Assembly: GCF_014648515.1 (NCBI RefSeq)
Contig: NZ_BMRG01000007.1
Span: forward strand, 133,391-178,858
Direction: 5' to 3'
Source of the DNA: Saccharothrix coeruleofusca
GTDB taxonomy: Bacteria > Actinomycetota > Actinomycetes > Mycobacteriales > Pseudonocardiaceae
DNA: 45,468 nucleotides
Shown here: one piece after another, positions 32,051-41,451 of the stretch
Position numbering within the stretch: the stretch's first letter is position 1
How the letters are laid out: each line of letters starts with the position of its first letter
Translations under genes and position numbers: made by a program
Notes under the pieces: model-generated
What the model was told of the DNA's origin: nothing
The model's input: only the letters and a program-made list of their open reading frames with translations
The model's database searches: none

Positions 32051-33394
32051 TCACTTGTCCCGGTACTTCTTGGCGACGGTGTCAGCCAGCTCCTGGCTCT
32101 CGTCCAACGCGGCGTCCACAGTGGACGCGCCCGCGATGGCGGCGCTGATCTTCTGCGACACCTGCGTGCCCAGGTCGGTGAACTCCGGGATGCCGACGAA
32201 CTGGATGCCCGCCGCCGGGCGCGGCTGCACGCCGGGGTCGGTGGGCTTGGCGCCCGCGATGGCCGCCTCGGCCTGCTTGGCGAACGAGCTGCCCGCCTGG
32301 ACGTACTCGGGCCGCTGGTAGGTCGAGGAGCGCTTGCCGTCGGGCAGCTTGGACCAGCCCAGGGTCTTGCCGACCAGCTCCTCGTAGCCCTTGCCGGAGG
32401 CCCAGGAGATGAACTTCCACGCGTTGTCGGCCTTCTTGCTGGCCTTCTGGATGCCGAACGCCCAGGTGTAGAGCCACGCGGAGCTCTCGGTCTTCACCAC
32501 CGGCGCCTGCGCGAAGCCGAGCTTGCCCTTGACCGGCGAGTCGTCGGCCTCCAGCAGGCCTGCGGCCACCGTGGCGTCGTACCACATGGCGACCTTGCCC
32601 TGGGTCATGTTGTTCAGGCACTCGGCGAACCCGGCCTGCGGCGCGCCCGCCTCGCCGTGCGCGCGGACCAGGTCGACGTAGAACTTGGTGGCCTCCTTGA
32701 ACTCCGGCGCGTTGACCCGCGCCTGCCAGTCCTCGGTGAACCAGGTGCCGCCGAAGGTGTTGACCACGGTGGTCAGCGGGGCCATGAGCTGGCCCCAGCC
32801 CGGCTGGCCGCGCAGGCAGATGCCCTTCATGCCCGGCTGCGCGCCGTCGACCTGCGCGGCGATGTCGGCGACCTGCTGCCAGGTCGGCCGGTCCGGCATG
32901 GTGATGCCCTTGGCGTCGAGCACGTCCTTGCGGTACATCAGGAAGGAGGACTCGCCGTAGAACGGCTCGGCGTAGACCTTGCCGTCCTCGCCGGTCAGCG
33001 ACTGCCGGATGGGTTCGAGGATGTCGTCCTGGTCGAACGCGGTGTCCTTGGCGAAGTAGTCGTCCAGCGGGGTGAGCCAGCCGTTGCGGGCGTAGATCGG
33101 CGTCTCGTAGTTGCTGATGGTGGCCACGTCGTACTGCCCGGCCTGGCTGGAGAAGTCCTGGCTGATCTTGTCGCGGACGTCGTTCTCCGGCAGCACGGTG
33201 AAGTTGACCGCGATGCCGGTCTCCTTGGTGAAGTTGTCGGCGGTCAGCTTCTGCAGGTCCTGCATCTGCGGGTTGTTGACCATCAGGACGTTGATCGAGT
33301 TCTCGGCCCCGCCGCCCCCGCCTCCCGCGCCCGCGCATGCCGTCGTGGCCAGGAGGACCGCTGCGGCGATCCCGCCGTGTCGCAGTGACTTCAT
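32051..33394 (-). CDS. Sugar/polyol ABC transporter substrate-binding lipoprotein
   Basis: A 447-residue type 1 extracellular solute-binding protein. A short signal peptide ends in lipobox LLATTAC (Cys 20), followed by a Gly-rich tether (GAGGGGGG). The fold begins INVLMVNNPQMQDLQKL; the segment VATISNYETPIYARNGWL resembles SmoE-type sorbitol/mannitol binding proteins. Along with the dehydrogenase this points to a polyol substrate. GAGGAAGG precedes the ATG. It lies 78 bases after deoR on the same strand. Confidence 0.9.
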   Translation of the reverse strand: MKSLRHGGIAAAVLLATTACAGAGGGGGGAENSINVLMVNNPQMQDLQKLTADNFTKETGIAVNFTVLPENDVRDKISQDFSSQAGQYDVATISNYETPIYARNGWLTPLDDYFAKDTAFDQDDILEPIRQSLTGEDGKVYAEPFYGESSFLMYRKDVLDAKGITMPDRPTWQQVADIAAQVDGAQPGMKGICLRGQPGWGQLMAPLTTVVNTFGGTWFTEDWQARVNAPEFKEATKFYVDLVRAHGEAGAPQAGFAECLNNMTQGKVAMWYDATVAAGLLEADDSPVKGKLGFAQAPVVKTESSAWLYTWAFGIQKASKKADNAWKFISWASGKGYEELVGKTLGWSKLPDGKRSSTYQRPEYVQAGSSFAKQAEAAIAGAKPTDPGVQPRPAAGIQFVGIPEFTDLGTQVSQKISAAIAGASTVDAALDESQELADTVAKKYRDK

Positions 33395-33472
33395 TGTCTT
33401 GCCTTCCTCGGGACGTGCTGGACCAAGGCCCCGTGCGGATCGGGTCCTGTGGTGGCGGTTGTGGTGGGTCGG

Positions 33473-34234
33473 CTAGGCCCGGACGACCTTGGGGCCCAGC
33501 AGGGCGTAGCGGTGCGCTTCCCCCGCGGGCAGCGCCGAGTCGGTGATGATGGCCTCCAGCTCGGCGACGGTGCCGAACCGGTGGAAGCTCGCCACGCCGA
33601 ACTTCGTGTGCACGCCGACGAAGATCCGGCGCCGGGCGGCGGCGAGCGCTTGCGCCTTCACCGCGCCCACCGCGGGGTCGGGCGTGGTGAGACCGTGCTC
33701 GCGGGAGATGCCGTTGGCCCCGATGTAGGCGAGGTCGACGACCATCTCCCCGAGCATCCGGGTGGCCCAGTGGTCCACCGTGGCCAGGGTCCGCCCCCGG
33801 ACCCGGCCGCCGAGCAGCAGCACGGTCACCGAGGGCGACTCCGACAGCGCCGCGGCGGTGGGCAGCGACGCGGTGATCACCGTCAGCGGCCTGCCGGTGG
33901 GCAGCGCCTCGGCGATGAGCTGGGGGGTGTAGCCCTCGTCGATGAAGACGGTTTCGGCGTCGCCGAGCCGGTCGGCGGCGGCCCTGGCGATGCGGCGCTT
34001 CTCCGGCACCATCGACGCGGACCGGAACTTCAGCCCGGTCTCGTACCCGGCGCTCTCCACCGGGACGGCCCCGCCGTGGGTCCGGCGGACCAGCCCGTGC
34101 TCGTCGAGCATCCGCAGGTCGCGCCGCACGGTCTCCTGCGCCACCGACAGCTCCGCCGCGATCTCGGCGACGTCCACCCGGCCGTCGGCCCGCGCCCTGG
34201 CGAGGATGCGCCGCTTGCGCTCGTCAGCCCGCAC
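33473..34234 (-). CDS. DeoR/GlpR-family transcriptional regulator
   Basis: A 253-residue repressor. The N-terminal winged helix shows RKRRILARARADGRVDVAEIA and QETVRRDLRMLDEHGLVRRTHGGA, the DeoR signature. The C-terminal DeoRC domain has FIDEGYTPQLIAEAL and LGGRVRG and usually senses a phosphorylated sugar. GTG start with GAGGAGG upstream. It is first in the polyol operon and probably its regulator; two inverted repeats upstream are candidate operators. Confidence 0.93.
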   Translation of the reverse strand: MRADERKRRILARARADGRVDVAEIAAELSVAQETVRRDLRMLDEHGLVRRTHGGAVPVESAGYETGLKFRSASMVPEKRRIARAAADRLGDAETVFIDEGYTPQLIAEALPTGRPLTVITASLPTAAALSESPSVTVLLLGGRVRGRTLATVDHWATRMLGEMVVDLAYIGANGISREHGLTTPDPAVGAVKAQALAAARRRIFVGVHTKFGVASFHRFGTVAELEAIITDSALPAGEAHRYALLGPKVVRA

Positions 34235-34264
34235 GACCGCCTCCTCGCCCGCTCGGTCCGGTGC

Positions 34265-34282
34265 GTCGCCCGATCGGGCGAC
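34265..34282. promoter_or_regulatory. 18-bp perfect palindrome, candidate DeoR operator
   Basis: GTCGCCCGATCGGGCGAC is fully self-complementary and lies 31 bases upstream of the deoR GTG, so it falls in the leader or promoter. It could be an autoregulatory operator or an RNA hairpin. Confidence 0.5.
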
Positions 34283-34288
34283 ACCTGA

Positions 34289-34308
34289 GTTTTAACACTT
34301 GCGAAAAC
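34289..34308. promoter_or_regulatory. GTTTT-N10-AAAAC inverted repeat in deoR promoter region
   Basis: GTTTT (34289-34293) and AAAAC (34304-34308) flank ten bases in the only AT-rich part of this region. It may include the -10 region and a regulator site. Confidence 0.35.
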
Positions 34309-34382
34309 GGTGTGGCCAGCACCACACCCGATGCAGGCGTGCCCGAATTCCGCCCGATTCTCAGGCCCGAACCCACAGAAAA

Positions 34383-34418
34383 GCCGGGATCGGTGCCCGT
34401 TTGGGCACCGATCCCGGC
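34383..34418. terminator. Perfect 16-bp hairpin with GTTT loop
   Basis: GCCGGGATCGGTGCCC (34383-34398) and its exact complement (34403-34418) enclose GTTT. It lies 168 bases past the GH87 stop, before the deoR promoter. It may stop read-through from the upstream operon. Its 13-base core CCGGGATCGGTGC recurs at 16196-16208. Confidence 0.65.
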
Positions 34419-34475
34419 CCGATCATGGCCCGATCCCGCTCCGCGGGCCCGAATCCCGCCCGCCCCCACCACGTC

Positions 34476-34563
34476 GGCAAGTACTACCCGGCGTGCCCGC
34501 GAAGGCCGGTAAGTACTACCCGTGGCGCCCGAACGCTCGGTTCACGGTGTCCGGACGCTCGAC
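34476..34563 (-). repeat. Composite 3'-end repeat R4 (two A boxes and B module)
   Basis: AAGTACTACCCG occurs exactly twice (34479-34490 and 34511-34522), 32 bp apart, followed by CGAACGCTCGGTTC (34530-34543) and a second, decayed B unit ending CCGGACGCTCG (34551-34561). Seen from the leftward GH87 gene, whose stop is 22 bases away, the order is B-A-A, as in R3. Confidence 0.8.
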
Positions 34564-34585
34564 CCGTGGTGGCTGAGGGCGCGGG

Positions 34586-36778
34586 TCAGGTGGCGTGCAC
34601 CTCGAACTCCGACAGCTGGGCCGCGGGCCAGCCGGTGTTGCCGGTGAAGGTCAGCCGGAGGAAGCGGTGGCTGCCCGACACCGCGATCGTGGCGGTGTTG
34701 CCGGTGGCCGGGTCGAACCGGTGGCCCGCCGAGCCGACGACCACGCCGTAGGAGGAGCCGTCCGGGCTGCCCGAGACCGACAGCGTCTGCGTGCGCGCGC
34801 CCCAGCTCGCCGACGGCGGCAGCTTCAGCACCACCCGCCGCACCGCCGTCACCGCGCCCAGGTCGACCGTGATCGTCTGCGGGAAGGCGTTGTTGACGCT
34901 CTCCCAGTAGGTGTTCGCGTCGCCGTCCACGGCGTTGGCGGGCCGGTACACGTCGGTGTGGCCGCCTGCGACGACCGGCTTGCCCAGGGCCAGGTTCCCG
35001 CCGGGCAGGCTGCCGCCTGGGTCGTCGCGCGGCGGCCACGACGAGCAGTCGGTCCACTGGCTGTCCCACCCGGAGTTGCCGCCGCCCCGGTTGATGGTGA
35101 ACGTCCCGGACGGGTAGGCGCAGTTGTAGAAGCCGCGCGTGCCCACCCGCGTGGCCACGACGTCGGTGAAACGGCCCTGGCCGGTGGTCTCGGCCTGGAG
35201 CACGACCGTGCCGACCCCGTCGACCTCGGCGCCGCTGACGTCGAGGTCGGTCACCGCGTTGCCCTTGCCGCCGCCGTCGACGACCTGGAGCGCGCTGTAG
35301 GGGCTGTCCACGATCCGGTTGCCGGTGAGGTTGACCGGGGTGGTGATCGGCCGGTCGTAGGAGTCCACCCGGATCGCGGCGTGCGGGTGGCCCCAGTTGG
35401 GGTTCATCGCCCCGGTGCGCACCAGCGTGTTGGCGGCCACCGTCGTGGTGCCCGCCAGCGGCGCGAACGTGCCGTCGTGGATGAAGTGCTGGTTGGAGAT
35501 GGCGATGCCGCTGCCCAGCGCGTTGGTGTCGCGGACCAGGTTGCCGCGCACGGTGATGTCAGTGCCGCCGTAGATGGCGATGCCGTTGGCCAGGTTGGGC
35601 TGGACGACGGTGTTGTTCTCGAAGGTGTCCCGCACGTCGGCCCCGCCCAGCGACCACATGGCCAGCGCGTCGTCGCCGGTGTTGCGCAGGAAGTTGTTGC
35701 GCACCACCGAGTCCGTGACGCGGCCGTTGAAGTTCAACCCGTCCGCGGCGAGGTCGAGGAAGCGGTTGTTCTCGATGACCGCGCCGCTGGTGGTGCCGCT
35801 CATGGTCCAGACGCCGACCTTGAGGTGCTGCAGCCACAACCCGGAGATGACCGAGCCCGCGCCCAGCGGGCCGTGGTAGCCGTTGTCCGGGCGGTCGTCC
35901 ACCCGCTCGGTCACCTCGCCGAGCACCGCGAAGTCGTGCAGCCGGATGTTGCCCACGACCTGCCCGTCGTTGCGGAACGGGTTGTTGCTGTGCAGCACCG
36001 AGTGCCACATGCCCGCGCCGCGGATGGTGACCTGGTCCACGGCCATGGCGCGGCCGACCTCGAAGGTGCCCGCCGGTATCCACACCTCGCGGCCCTGGGA
36101 CCTGGCCGCCGCGACGGCGCGCAGGATGGCGTCGGTGTCGTCCGAGCCGTCGTTCGCGGTGGCCCCGTGCTCGGCGATGGACACCGAGTTGCCCGGTCGG
36201 GTGGCAGGGGTGGCGACCTGCTCGAAGTCGGCGAGGTCGACGGTGATCGCGCCGACGCTGCCCGCGTCGAGCTGCACGCGCACCTTCGCGCCCGCCGCCA
36301 GGTCGCGGCCCAGCAGCAGGCGCGACTCGTCGAACAGGTGGTGGGTCCTGGAACCGGCGATCCAGGGGGTGTCGAGGTAGCTGTACTCGGAGGTGACCGG
36401 CAGGTCCTTGAGCTTGGCCCCGTCGGCGTAGACCGCCACGCTGCCCGACGAGCCGTCGGGCACGCTGTAGCGCAGCACGATCGCGTTGGCGGGCCGGGTG
36501 AGGGTGAACTCGACGTGCTCGCCCCGGCCGTCCAGGGTGACGGCCTGGCGCCCGGAGGCCTCCGAGGCCGGGGTGCCCTGGGTGAAGTCGGGGCCGATCC
36601 GGGTTCCGCTGTGTGCCGCCGCTTCGGCTTCGTGCTCGGTGAACGGCACCGTCGCGCCGTTGCCGCCCGCGGTCAGCTCGATCGCGGGCCGCTGCGGCGG
36701 TGTCGTCGTCAGGACCACCGCTGTGGTCGCCAGCGCACCGGCGACCACAGCGGCCATCGGCAGGGTTGTCCGTGACAT
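34586..36778 (-). CDS. Secreted GH87-type mycodextranase (alpha-1,3-glucanase) with carbohydrate-binding domains
   Basis: A 730-residue extracellular enzyme. A signal peptide or anchor (MAAVVAGALATTAVVLTT) leads to a CBM35-like domain (about 35-190, FTEHEAEAAAHSGTRIG to LADFEQV). A right-handed beta-helix (about 200-580) carries GH87-like acidic motifs: NDGSDDTDAI, AADGLNFNG and NTGDDALAMWS. A C-terminal F5/8 discoidin-type CBM32 (about 600-730) begins LALGKPVVAGG. GH87 enzymes hydrolyse alpha-1,3-glucan or nigeran. AGGAGA spans the 9-base gap after the GH13 gene, so the two are coupled. Another beta-helix polysaccharidase is the main alternative. Confidence 0.82.
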   Translation of the reverse strand: MSRTTLPMAAVVAGALATTAVVLTTTPPQRPAIELTAGGNGATVPFTEHEAEAAAHSGTRIGPDFTQGTPASEASGRQAVTLDGRGEHVEFTLTRPANAIVLRYSVPDGSSGSVAVYADGAKLKDLPVTSEYSYLDTPWIAGSRTHHLFDESRLLLGRDLAAGAKVRVQLDAGSVGAITVDLADFEQVATPATRPGNSVSIAEHGATANDGSDDTDAILRAVAAARSQGREVWIPAGTFEVGRAMAVDQVTIRGAGMWHSVLHSNNPFRNDGQVVGNIRLHDFAVLGEVTERVDDRPDNGYHGPLGAGSVISGLWLQHLKVGVWTMSGTTSGAVIENNRFLDLAADGLNFNGRVTDSVVRNNFLRNTGDDALAMWSLGGADVRDTFENNTVVQPNLANGIAIYGGTDITVRGNLVRDTNALGSGIAISNQHFIHDGTFAPLAGTTTVAANTLVRTGAMNPNWGHPHAAIRVDSYDRPITTPVNLTGNRIVDSPYSALQVVDGGGKGNAVTDLDVSGAEVDGVGTVVLQAETTGQGRFTDVVATRVGTRGFYNCAYPSGTFTINRGGGNSGWDSQWTDCSSWPPRDDPGGSLPGGNLALGKPVVAGGHTDVYRPANAVDGDANTYWESVNNAFPQTITVDLGAVTAVRRVVLKLPPSASWGARTQTLSVSGSPDGSSYGVVVGSAGHRFDPATGNTATIAVSGSHRFLRLTFTGNTGWPAAQLSEFEVHAT

Positions 36779-36787
36779 CGTCGTCTC

Positions 36788-38308
36788 CTAGCGGGTGTAC
36801 CTGATCCAGGCGGCGGTGTCGGGGGGCAGCGCGCCATCGGCCAGCGGACCGCTGGACAGCAGCACGCCGCGGTGCTCGGGCAGGGCGACCGGGGCGGCGG
36901 AGAGGTTGACCACGCAGGCGAAGCCGGGTTCGCGGGTGAACGCCAGCACTTCCGGCCCCAGGTCCAGCCACGCCATGTCGCCGTCGCCCAGCGCGGGCTC
37001 GGCGCGGCGCAGCCGCAGCACCTCCCGGTAGAGGCTGAGCATCGAGTCCGGGTCGCCGGACTGCGCCCGCACCGACCGCTCCCGCCACGACTCCGGCCGC
37101 GGCAGCCAGCTCGGCCCGTCCTCGCCCCACGGGATCGGGACGCGGCAGCCGTCGCGGCCGGGGTCGGTGTGGCCGGAGCGCTCCCACACCGGGTCCTCGC
37201 GCAGCTCGTCGGGCAGGTCCTCGACCTCCTCCAGGCCCAGCTCCTCGCCCTGGTAGACGTAGACGCAGCCGGGCAGCGCGGTGGTCAGCAGCGCCGCCGC
37301 GCGGGCCCGCCGGGTGCCCAGCTCCAAGTCCGTGGGCGCGAGGTGCTGCCGGTCGCCGAAGTCGAACGAGGTGTCCGCGCGGCCGTAGCGGGTGACGTGC
37401 CGGGTCACGTCGTGGTTGGACAGCACCCAGGTGGGCGGCGCGCCGACCGGGGCGTGCGCGGCCAGCGTGGCGTCGACGCACGACCGCAGCGCGGCCGGTT
37501 CCCACGGGCAGCACAGGAAGTCGAAGTTGAACGCCGAGTGCAGCTCGTCCGCGCGTAGGTAGCGGGCGAAGCGCACCGGGTCGGGCAGCCACATCTCGCC
37601 GACGAACACCCGTTCGCCGGGGTAGGCGTCGAGCACCCGCCGCCACGACCGGTAGATCTCGTGCACGCCGTCCTGGTCGGAGTAGGGCGCGTCGGCGTCC
37701 GGCCTGCTGAAGTCCTTGACCAGCCCGTCGGCCACGTCGATGCGGAACCCGTCGACGCCGCGGTCCAGCCAGAACCGCAGGATGTCCTCGAACTCGGCCC
37801 GCACCTCGGGGTGGTCCCAGTTGAAGTCGGGCTGCTGAGGGCTGTACAGGTGCAGGTACCAGCTGCCGTCCGGGGCCTGGCTCCACGCCGGGCCGCCGAA
37901 GCGGGACTGCCAGTCGTTGGGCGGCGCGTCCCCCTCGTGGAACCAGAACCGGTCGCGCCCCTTGCCGCGCAACGCCTCCTGGAACCACGGGTGCTGGTCG
38001 GAGCAGTGGTTGGGGACGATGTCGATGATCACCCGGATGCCCAGCTCGTGGGCTTCGCCGATGAGCTTCTCCGCCTCGACCAGGGTGCCGTACACCGGCT
38101 CGACGTCCCGGTAGTCGGCGACGTCGTAGCCGCCGTCGGCCAGCGGCGAGGGGTACCAGGGGCTGAGCCAGACCGCGTCCACGCCCAGCTCCGCGAGGTA
38201 GGGCAGCTTCTGCCGCAGGCCGGCCAGGTCGCCGATGCCGTCCCCGTTCCCGTCGGCGAAGCTGCGCGGGTACACCTGGTAGATGGCCGCACCGCGCCAC
38301 CAGTTCAT
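36788..38308 (-). CDS. GH13 alpha-glucosidase (oligo-1,6-glucosidase/AglA type)
   Basis: A 506-residue cytoplasmic GH13 enzyme (no signal peptide). The TIM barrel starts [26 protein letters not shown]; conserved region I is [14 protein letters not shown], nucleophile D191 in GFRIDVADG, acid/base E238 in FVGEMW, and transition-state Asp D300 in LSNHDVTRH. It releases glucose from the non-reducing end of imported alpha-glucooligosaccharides. GGGAGGAAACC precedes the ATG, 25 bases after the permease stop. Context suggests it handles products of the secreted GH87 enzyme. Confidence 0.93.
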   Translation of the reverse strand: MNWWRGAAIYQVYPRSFADGNGDGIGDLAGLRQKLPYLAELGVDAVWLSPWYPSPLADGGYDVADYRDVEPVYGTLVEAEKLIGEAHELGIRVIIDIVPNHCSDQHPWFQEALRGKGRDRFWFHEGDAPPNDWQSRFGGPAWSQAPDGSWYLHLYSPQQPDFNWDHPEVRAEFEDILRFWLDRGVDGFRIDVADGLVKDFSRPDADAPYSDQDGVHEIYRSWRRVLDAYPGERVFVGEMWLPDPVRFARYLRADELHSAFNFDFLCCPWEPAALRSCVDATLAAHAPVGAPPTWVLSNHDVTRHVTRYGRADTSFDFGDRQHLAPTDLELGTRRARAAALLTTALPGCVYVYQGEELGLEEVEDLPDELREDPVWERSGHTDPGRDGCRVPIPWGEDGPSWLPRPESWRERSVRAQSGDPDSMLSLYREVLRLRRAEPALGDGDMAWLDLGPEVLAFTREPGFACVVNLSAAPVALPEHRGVLLSSGPLADGALPPDTAAWIRYTR

Positions 38309-38333
38309 GTGGTTTCCTCCCTGGGTAGTGGGG

Positions 38334-39173
38334 TCAGCCCTTCACGGCGCCCGTGGTCAGGCCCGCCAGGACGTGCCGCTGGAACAGCAGGAACAGCGCC
38401 ACCATCGGCGCGCTGGCCAGCACCAGAGCGGCCAGCAGCACGTTGACCGGCGTGTCCGGGGCGAAGCGCTGCAGCGCGACGCTGAGCGTCTGCCGCGCCG
38501 GGTCGGGGAACACCAGCAGCGGCCAGAGGAAGTCCTTCCACGCGGCGACCACCGCGAAGATCGACACCACCGCCAGGATCGGCCGGGACAGCGGCAGCAC
38601 GACCCGCCACAGCAGGGTGAGCTGGCTCGCGCCGTCGATCCTGGCCGCCTCCAGCAGTTCTCGCGGCAGCTGGTCGAAGAACCTCTTGAGCAGGTAGATG
38701 TTGAACGCGTTGGCCGCGGCGGGCAGCCAGATGGCCGCGGGCGAGTTGATCAGCCCGAGGTCGGCGATGGTCAGGTAGGTCGGCAGCAGCAGCACGGCCG
38801 CGGGCAGCATGAGCGTGAGCAGCATCATGGCCAGGATTCCCCTGCCCAGCACCGGTTTGAGCCGGGACAGCGCGTACGCGGCGGGCACGTCCACGGCCAG
38901 CTGCACCGCCCACGCGCCGACCGCCACGACGACGGTGTTGAGGAAGTACCTGCCCAGGTCCATCAGCTGCCACGCCTCGGCGTAGGTCTGCGGGACCCAG
39001 GTCCGCGGCAGCACGGTCGGTGGCACGCGGGCCAGCTCCGCCGCCGGTTTCATCGCCGACAGCACCACCCAGACCAGGGGCAGCACGAAGACCGCGGTGA
39101 GCACGATCGTGGTGGCGCCGAGCGCGACCCAGTAGCCCGCGCGGTGCCGTCCCGGCGCGATGAGCGTCCTCAC
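38334..39173 (-). CDS. Carbohydrate ABC transporter permease (MalG type)
   Basis: A 279-residue permease with six helices; the first is [23 protein letters not shown] and the EAA loop is [27 protein letters not shown] start overlaps the stop of the MalF-type gene by 4 bases. It is the second channel subunit of the LacI-locus importer. No ATPase is encoded nearby. Confidence 0.92.
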   Translation of the reverse strand: MRTLIAPGRHRAGYWVALGATTIVLTAVFVLPLVWVVLSAMKPAAELARVPPTVLPRTWVPQTYAEAWQLMDLGRYFLNTVVVAVGAWAVQLAVDVPAAYALSRLKPVLGRGILAMMLLTLMLPAAVLLLPTYLTIADLGLINSPAAIWLPAAANAFNIYLLKRFFDQLPRELLEAARIDGASQLTLLWRVVLPLSRPILAVVSIFAVVAAWKDFLWPLLVFPDPARQTLSVALQRFAPDTPVNVLLAALVLASAPMVALFLLFQRHVLAGLTTGAVKG

Positions 39174-40039
39174 GCCTCCGCCTTCCTGGTGATCCTGAGG
39201 TACAGCGCGGAGAACGCGCCCAGCACGAGCAGCAGCAACAGGCTCAGGGCGCTGGCCGTGCCGAAGTCGTTGTAGTAGAAGGCGTAGCGGTACAGCAGGA
39301 GCAGCACGGTGACCGTGGAGTCCTCCGGTCCGCCGCCGGTCATGATGTAGGGCTCGGTGAACACCTGCATGGTCGCCACGACCTGCAGCAGCAACAGCAC
39401 CAGCAGCACGAACCGGGTCTGCGGCACGGTCACGTGCCACAGCCGCCGGGCCACGCCCGCGCCGTCCAGCTCCGCGGCCTCGTACAGCTCGCCGGGGATG
39501 GACTGCAGCGCGGCCAGGTAGATCAGCGTGGCGGTGCCGAGGTTGGCCCAGGTCGCCACCAGCACCAGCGACAGCAGCGACGTGCCCGAGTCGTCCAGCC
39601 ACCCCAGGCCCTCCAGCCCGAGCCCGCGCAACGCCGTGTTGAGCAGGCCGGGACCGGGGTCGTACAGCCACTTCCAGACCAGCGCCGCGACCACCGGCGG
39701 CAGCATCATCGGCAGGTACACCACCAGCCGGAAGTAGCCCTTGAAGTGCCGCAGCTCGTTGAGCACCACGGCCAGCCCGAACGGCACCGCGAACCCGAAC
39801 ACCAGCGCCAGCACCGTGAACAGCAGGGTGTTGCGCCACGCCACGGCGAACAGCGGGTCGGCGAACAGCCGCTCGAAGTTCTCCCAGCCGACCCACACCG
39901 GGTCGTTGACGAAGTCGACCTGCTGGAAGCCCAGCACGAGCCCGCGCGCGATGGGGTACCAGGAGAACACCGCGAAGCAGATCAGCGCGGCGGTGAGGAA
40001 CCCGTAGGCGGTCAGGTTCTCCGCGACGCGGCGGCGCAT
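39170..40039 (-). CDS. Carbohydrate ABC transporter permease (MalF type)
   Basis: A 289-residue permease with about six helices (first: TAYGFLTAALICFAVFSWYPI). EAA loop: ELYEAAELDGAGVARRLWHVTVPQ. The ATG at 40039 overlaps the binding-protein stop by one base (TGATG), preceded by AGGTGAAG; a GTG one codon upstream (40042) is possible. It partners the MalG-type protein downstream. Confidence 0.92.
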   Translation of the reverse strand: MRRRVAENLTAYGFLTAALICFAVFSWYPIARGLVLGFQQVDFVNDPVWVGWENFERLFADPLFAVAWRNTLLFTVLALVFGFAVPFGLAVVLNELRHFKGYFRLVVYLPMMLPPVVAALVWKWLYDPGPGLLNTALRGLGLEGLGWLDDSGTSLLSLVLVATWANLGTATLIYLAALQSIPGELYEAAELDGAGVARRLWHVTVPQTRFVLLVLLLLQVVATMQVFTEPYIMTGGGPEDSTVTVLLLLYRYAFYYNDFGTASALSLLLLLVLGAFSALYLRITRKAEA

Positions 40040-41391
40040 CACTTCACCTGCGCCAGGACCTGGTTCACCTTGGCCTCGGCCTCCGCCAGCAGGGCGGTCG
40101 GGTCGGCGTCGCGGTTGGTGAGCACGGCCTGCATGGCGTTGTCCAGGACGGCGTAGACCTGCTGGGCGTTGGGCGGCTCGATCAGCCCCTCCGCCGTCGA
40201 GTCCACGTAGGACTGGAAGTTGCTCACCGGCATGGTGGCGTACTTCTGCTTCAGCGCCGCCTGCTGGGCCCGGATCTCACCGGTCCAGATGTCGGCGACC
40301 GGGGGCACCGGCAACCCCACGGGCTGCCCCTGTTCCTGGTAGCGCTGGAGGTTCTTCTCGAACCGGTCCGGGTTGAGGTACTTCCAGCCCAGCCACCTCA
40401 TGGCCGCCTTGACCTTCTCCGGCGTGGCCTTGGGGTTGACCATGTAGCCCTCGCCGCCGATGAGCGTGCCGCCGCCCTCGGGGATTCCCGCCAGCCCGTA
40501 GGTCTTGTAGTCGCCCTTGAACTGGTTGACGATGGTGGGCACGTTGTCCGGGGCCGCCAGGTACATGCCCAGCCTGCCGGAGCCCATCATCTGCTGCACG
40601 TCCTCCAGGACCAGCAGCTGCTTGTCGCCCATGGAGTTGTCGGTCCAGCGCATGTCCTTGAGGTGCTGGAGGACCTGCTCGCCCTTGTCGTTGTCGAAGT
40701 CCGCGACCCACTTGTCGCCGTCCCGGCGCGCGATCCGGTTGCCCAGCGAGTAGTTCCAGGCGGTGAAGTGCCAGCCGCCCTGGTTGTTCTTGCTGTACTC
40801 GGCGAAGCCGACGGTGCCATCGCCCAGCGCGGCGATCTTCCTGGCGGCCTCGCGGACCTCGGCCCAGGTCCCGGGCGGCTGGTCGGGGTTCAGGCCCGCC
40901 CTGGTGAACAGCTCGCGGTTGTAGAGCAGGCCCATGGCGTAGTTGGCGGTGGGGACGCCGTAGACCTTGCCGTCCGCGCTGAAGACCTCGCGCAGCTCCT
41001 GGCGGATCTCGGAGTAGTGCGGGATGTCCTTGACGTGCGCGGTGATGTCGGCGGCCTGGCGGCGGGCGATGAGCTGCGCCGGGTCGGTGAAGTAGGCGTA
41101 GAACACGTCTTCCAGCTGGCCGCCCGCGAGCTTGGCGGAGAACGTCTTGGGGTCCATGAAGCCCTCGTGGGGCTGGATGTCGATGTCGGGGTTGGCGGCT
41201 TCGAACTCGGCCACGTCCTCGTCGAAGACCTTGCGCTCGAAGGCCTGCGTCTGCGGCGGCTGTCCGTTGATCGAGAGCACGACCTTGCCGCCACCCCCGG
41301 ACGGCTGGGAGCCCGAGCACGCGACGGCGGTCAGGCCGAGGCTGCCTGCCAGCAGCAACCCCGCCGCTCTGCGGAGGCTGGATGAGTTCAT
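40039..41391 (-). CDS. Sugar ABC transporter substrate-binding lipoprotein
   Basis: A 450-residue type 1 extracellular binding protein. Signal peptide AAGLLLAGSLGLTAVAC with lipobox Cys 26, then a Ser/Gly tether. The fold includes VVLSINGQPPQTQAFER, EAANPDIDIQPHEGFMD and the pocket-lining GGWHFTAWNYSLGN. ATG 41391 has AGGAGG about 10-15 bases upstream; the 43 extra upstream codons of the open frame are rejected. The substrate is probably an alpha-glucooligosaccharide, judging by the GH13 and GH87 genes in the same operon. Confidence 0.9.
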   Translation of the reverse strand: MNSSSLRRAAGLLLAGSLGLTAVACSGSQPSGGGGKVVLSINGQPPQTQAFERKVFDEDVAEFEAANPDIDIQPHEGFMDPKTFSAKLAGGQLEDVFYAYFTDPAQLIARRQAADITAHVKDIPHYSEIRQELREVFSADGKVYGVPTANYAMGLLYNRELFTRAGLNPDQPPGTWAEVREAARKIAALGDGTVGFAEYSKNNQGGWHFTAWNYSLGNRIARRDGDKWVADFDNDKGEQVLQHLKDMRWTDNSMGDKQLLVLEDVQQMMGSGRLGMYLAAPDNVPTIVNQFKGDYKTYGLAGIPEGGGTLIGGEGYMVNPKATPEKVKAAMRWLGWKYLNPDRFEKNLQRYQEQGQPVGLPVPPVADIWTGEIRAQQAALKQKYATMPVSNFQSYVDSTAEGLIEPPNAQQVYAVLDNAMQAVLTNRDADPTALLAEAEAKVNQVLAQVK

Positions 41392-41451
41392 GGTGGCGGA
41401 CCCTCCTCGGGTGTGGTGAGGCGCACACGGTAAATCCGCCGAACATCTCTC

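Larger units (their letters stand above)
34235..34585. other. 351-base intergenic region dense in inverted repeats, no gene
   Basis: Between deoR and the GH87 gene, both leftward. From deoR outward it contains an 18-bp perfect palindrome, a GTTTT/AAAAC inverted repeat, repeated CCCGAT and GGCCCGA words, a perfect 16-bp hairpin and composite repeat R4. Short ORFs here follow the repeats and do not look coding. Confidence 0.6.
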
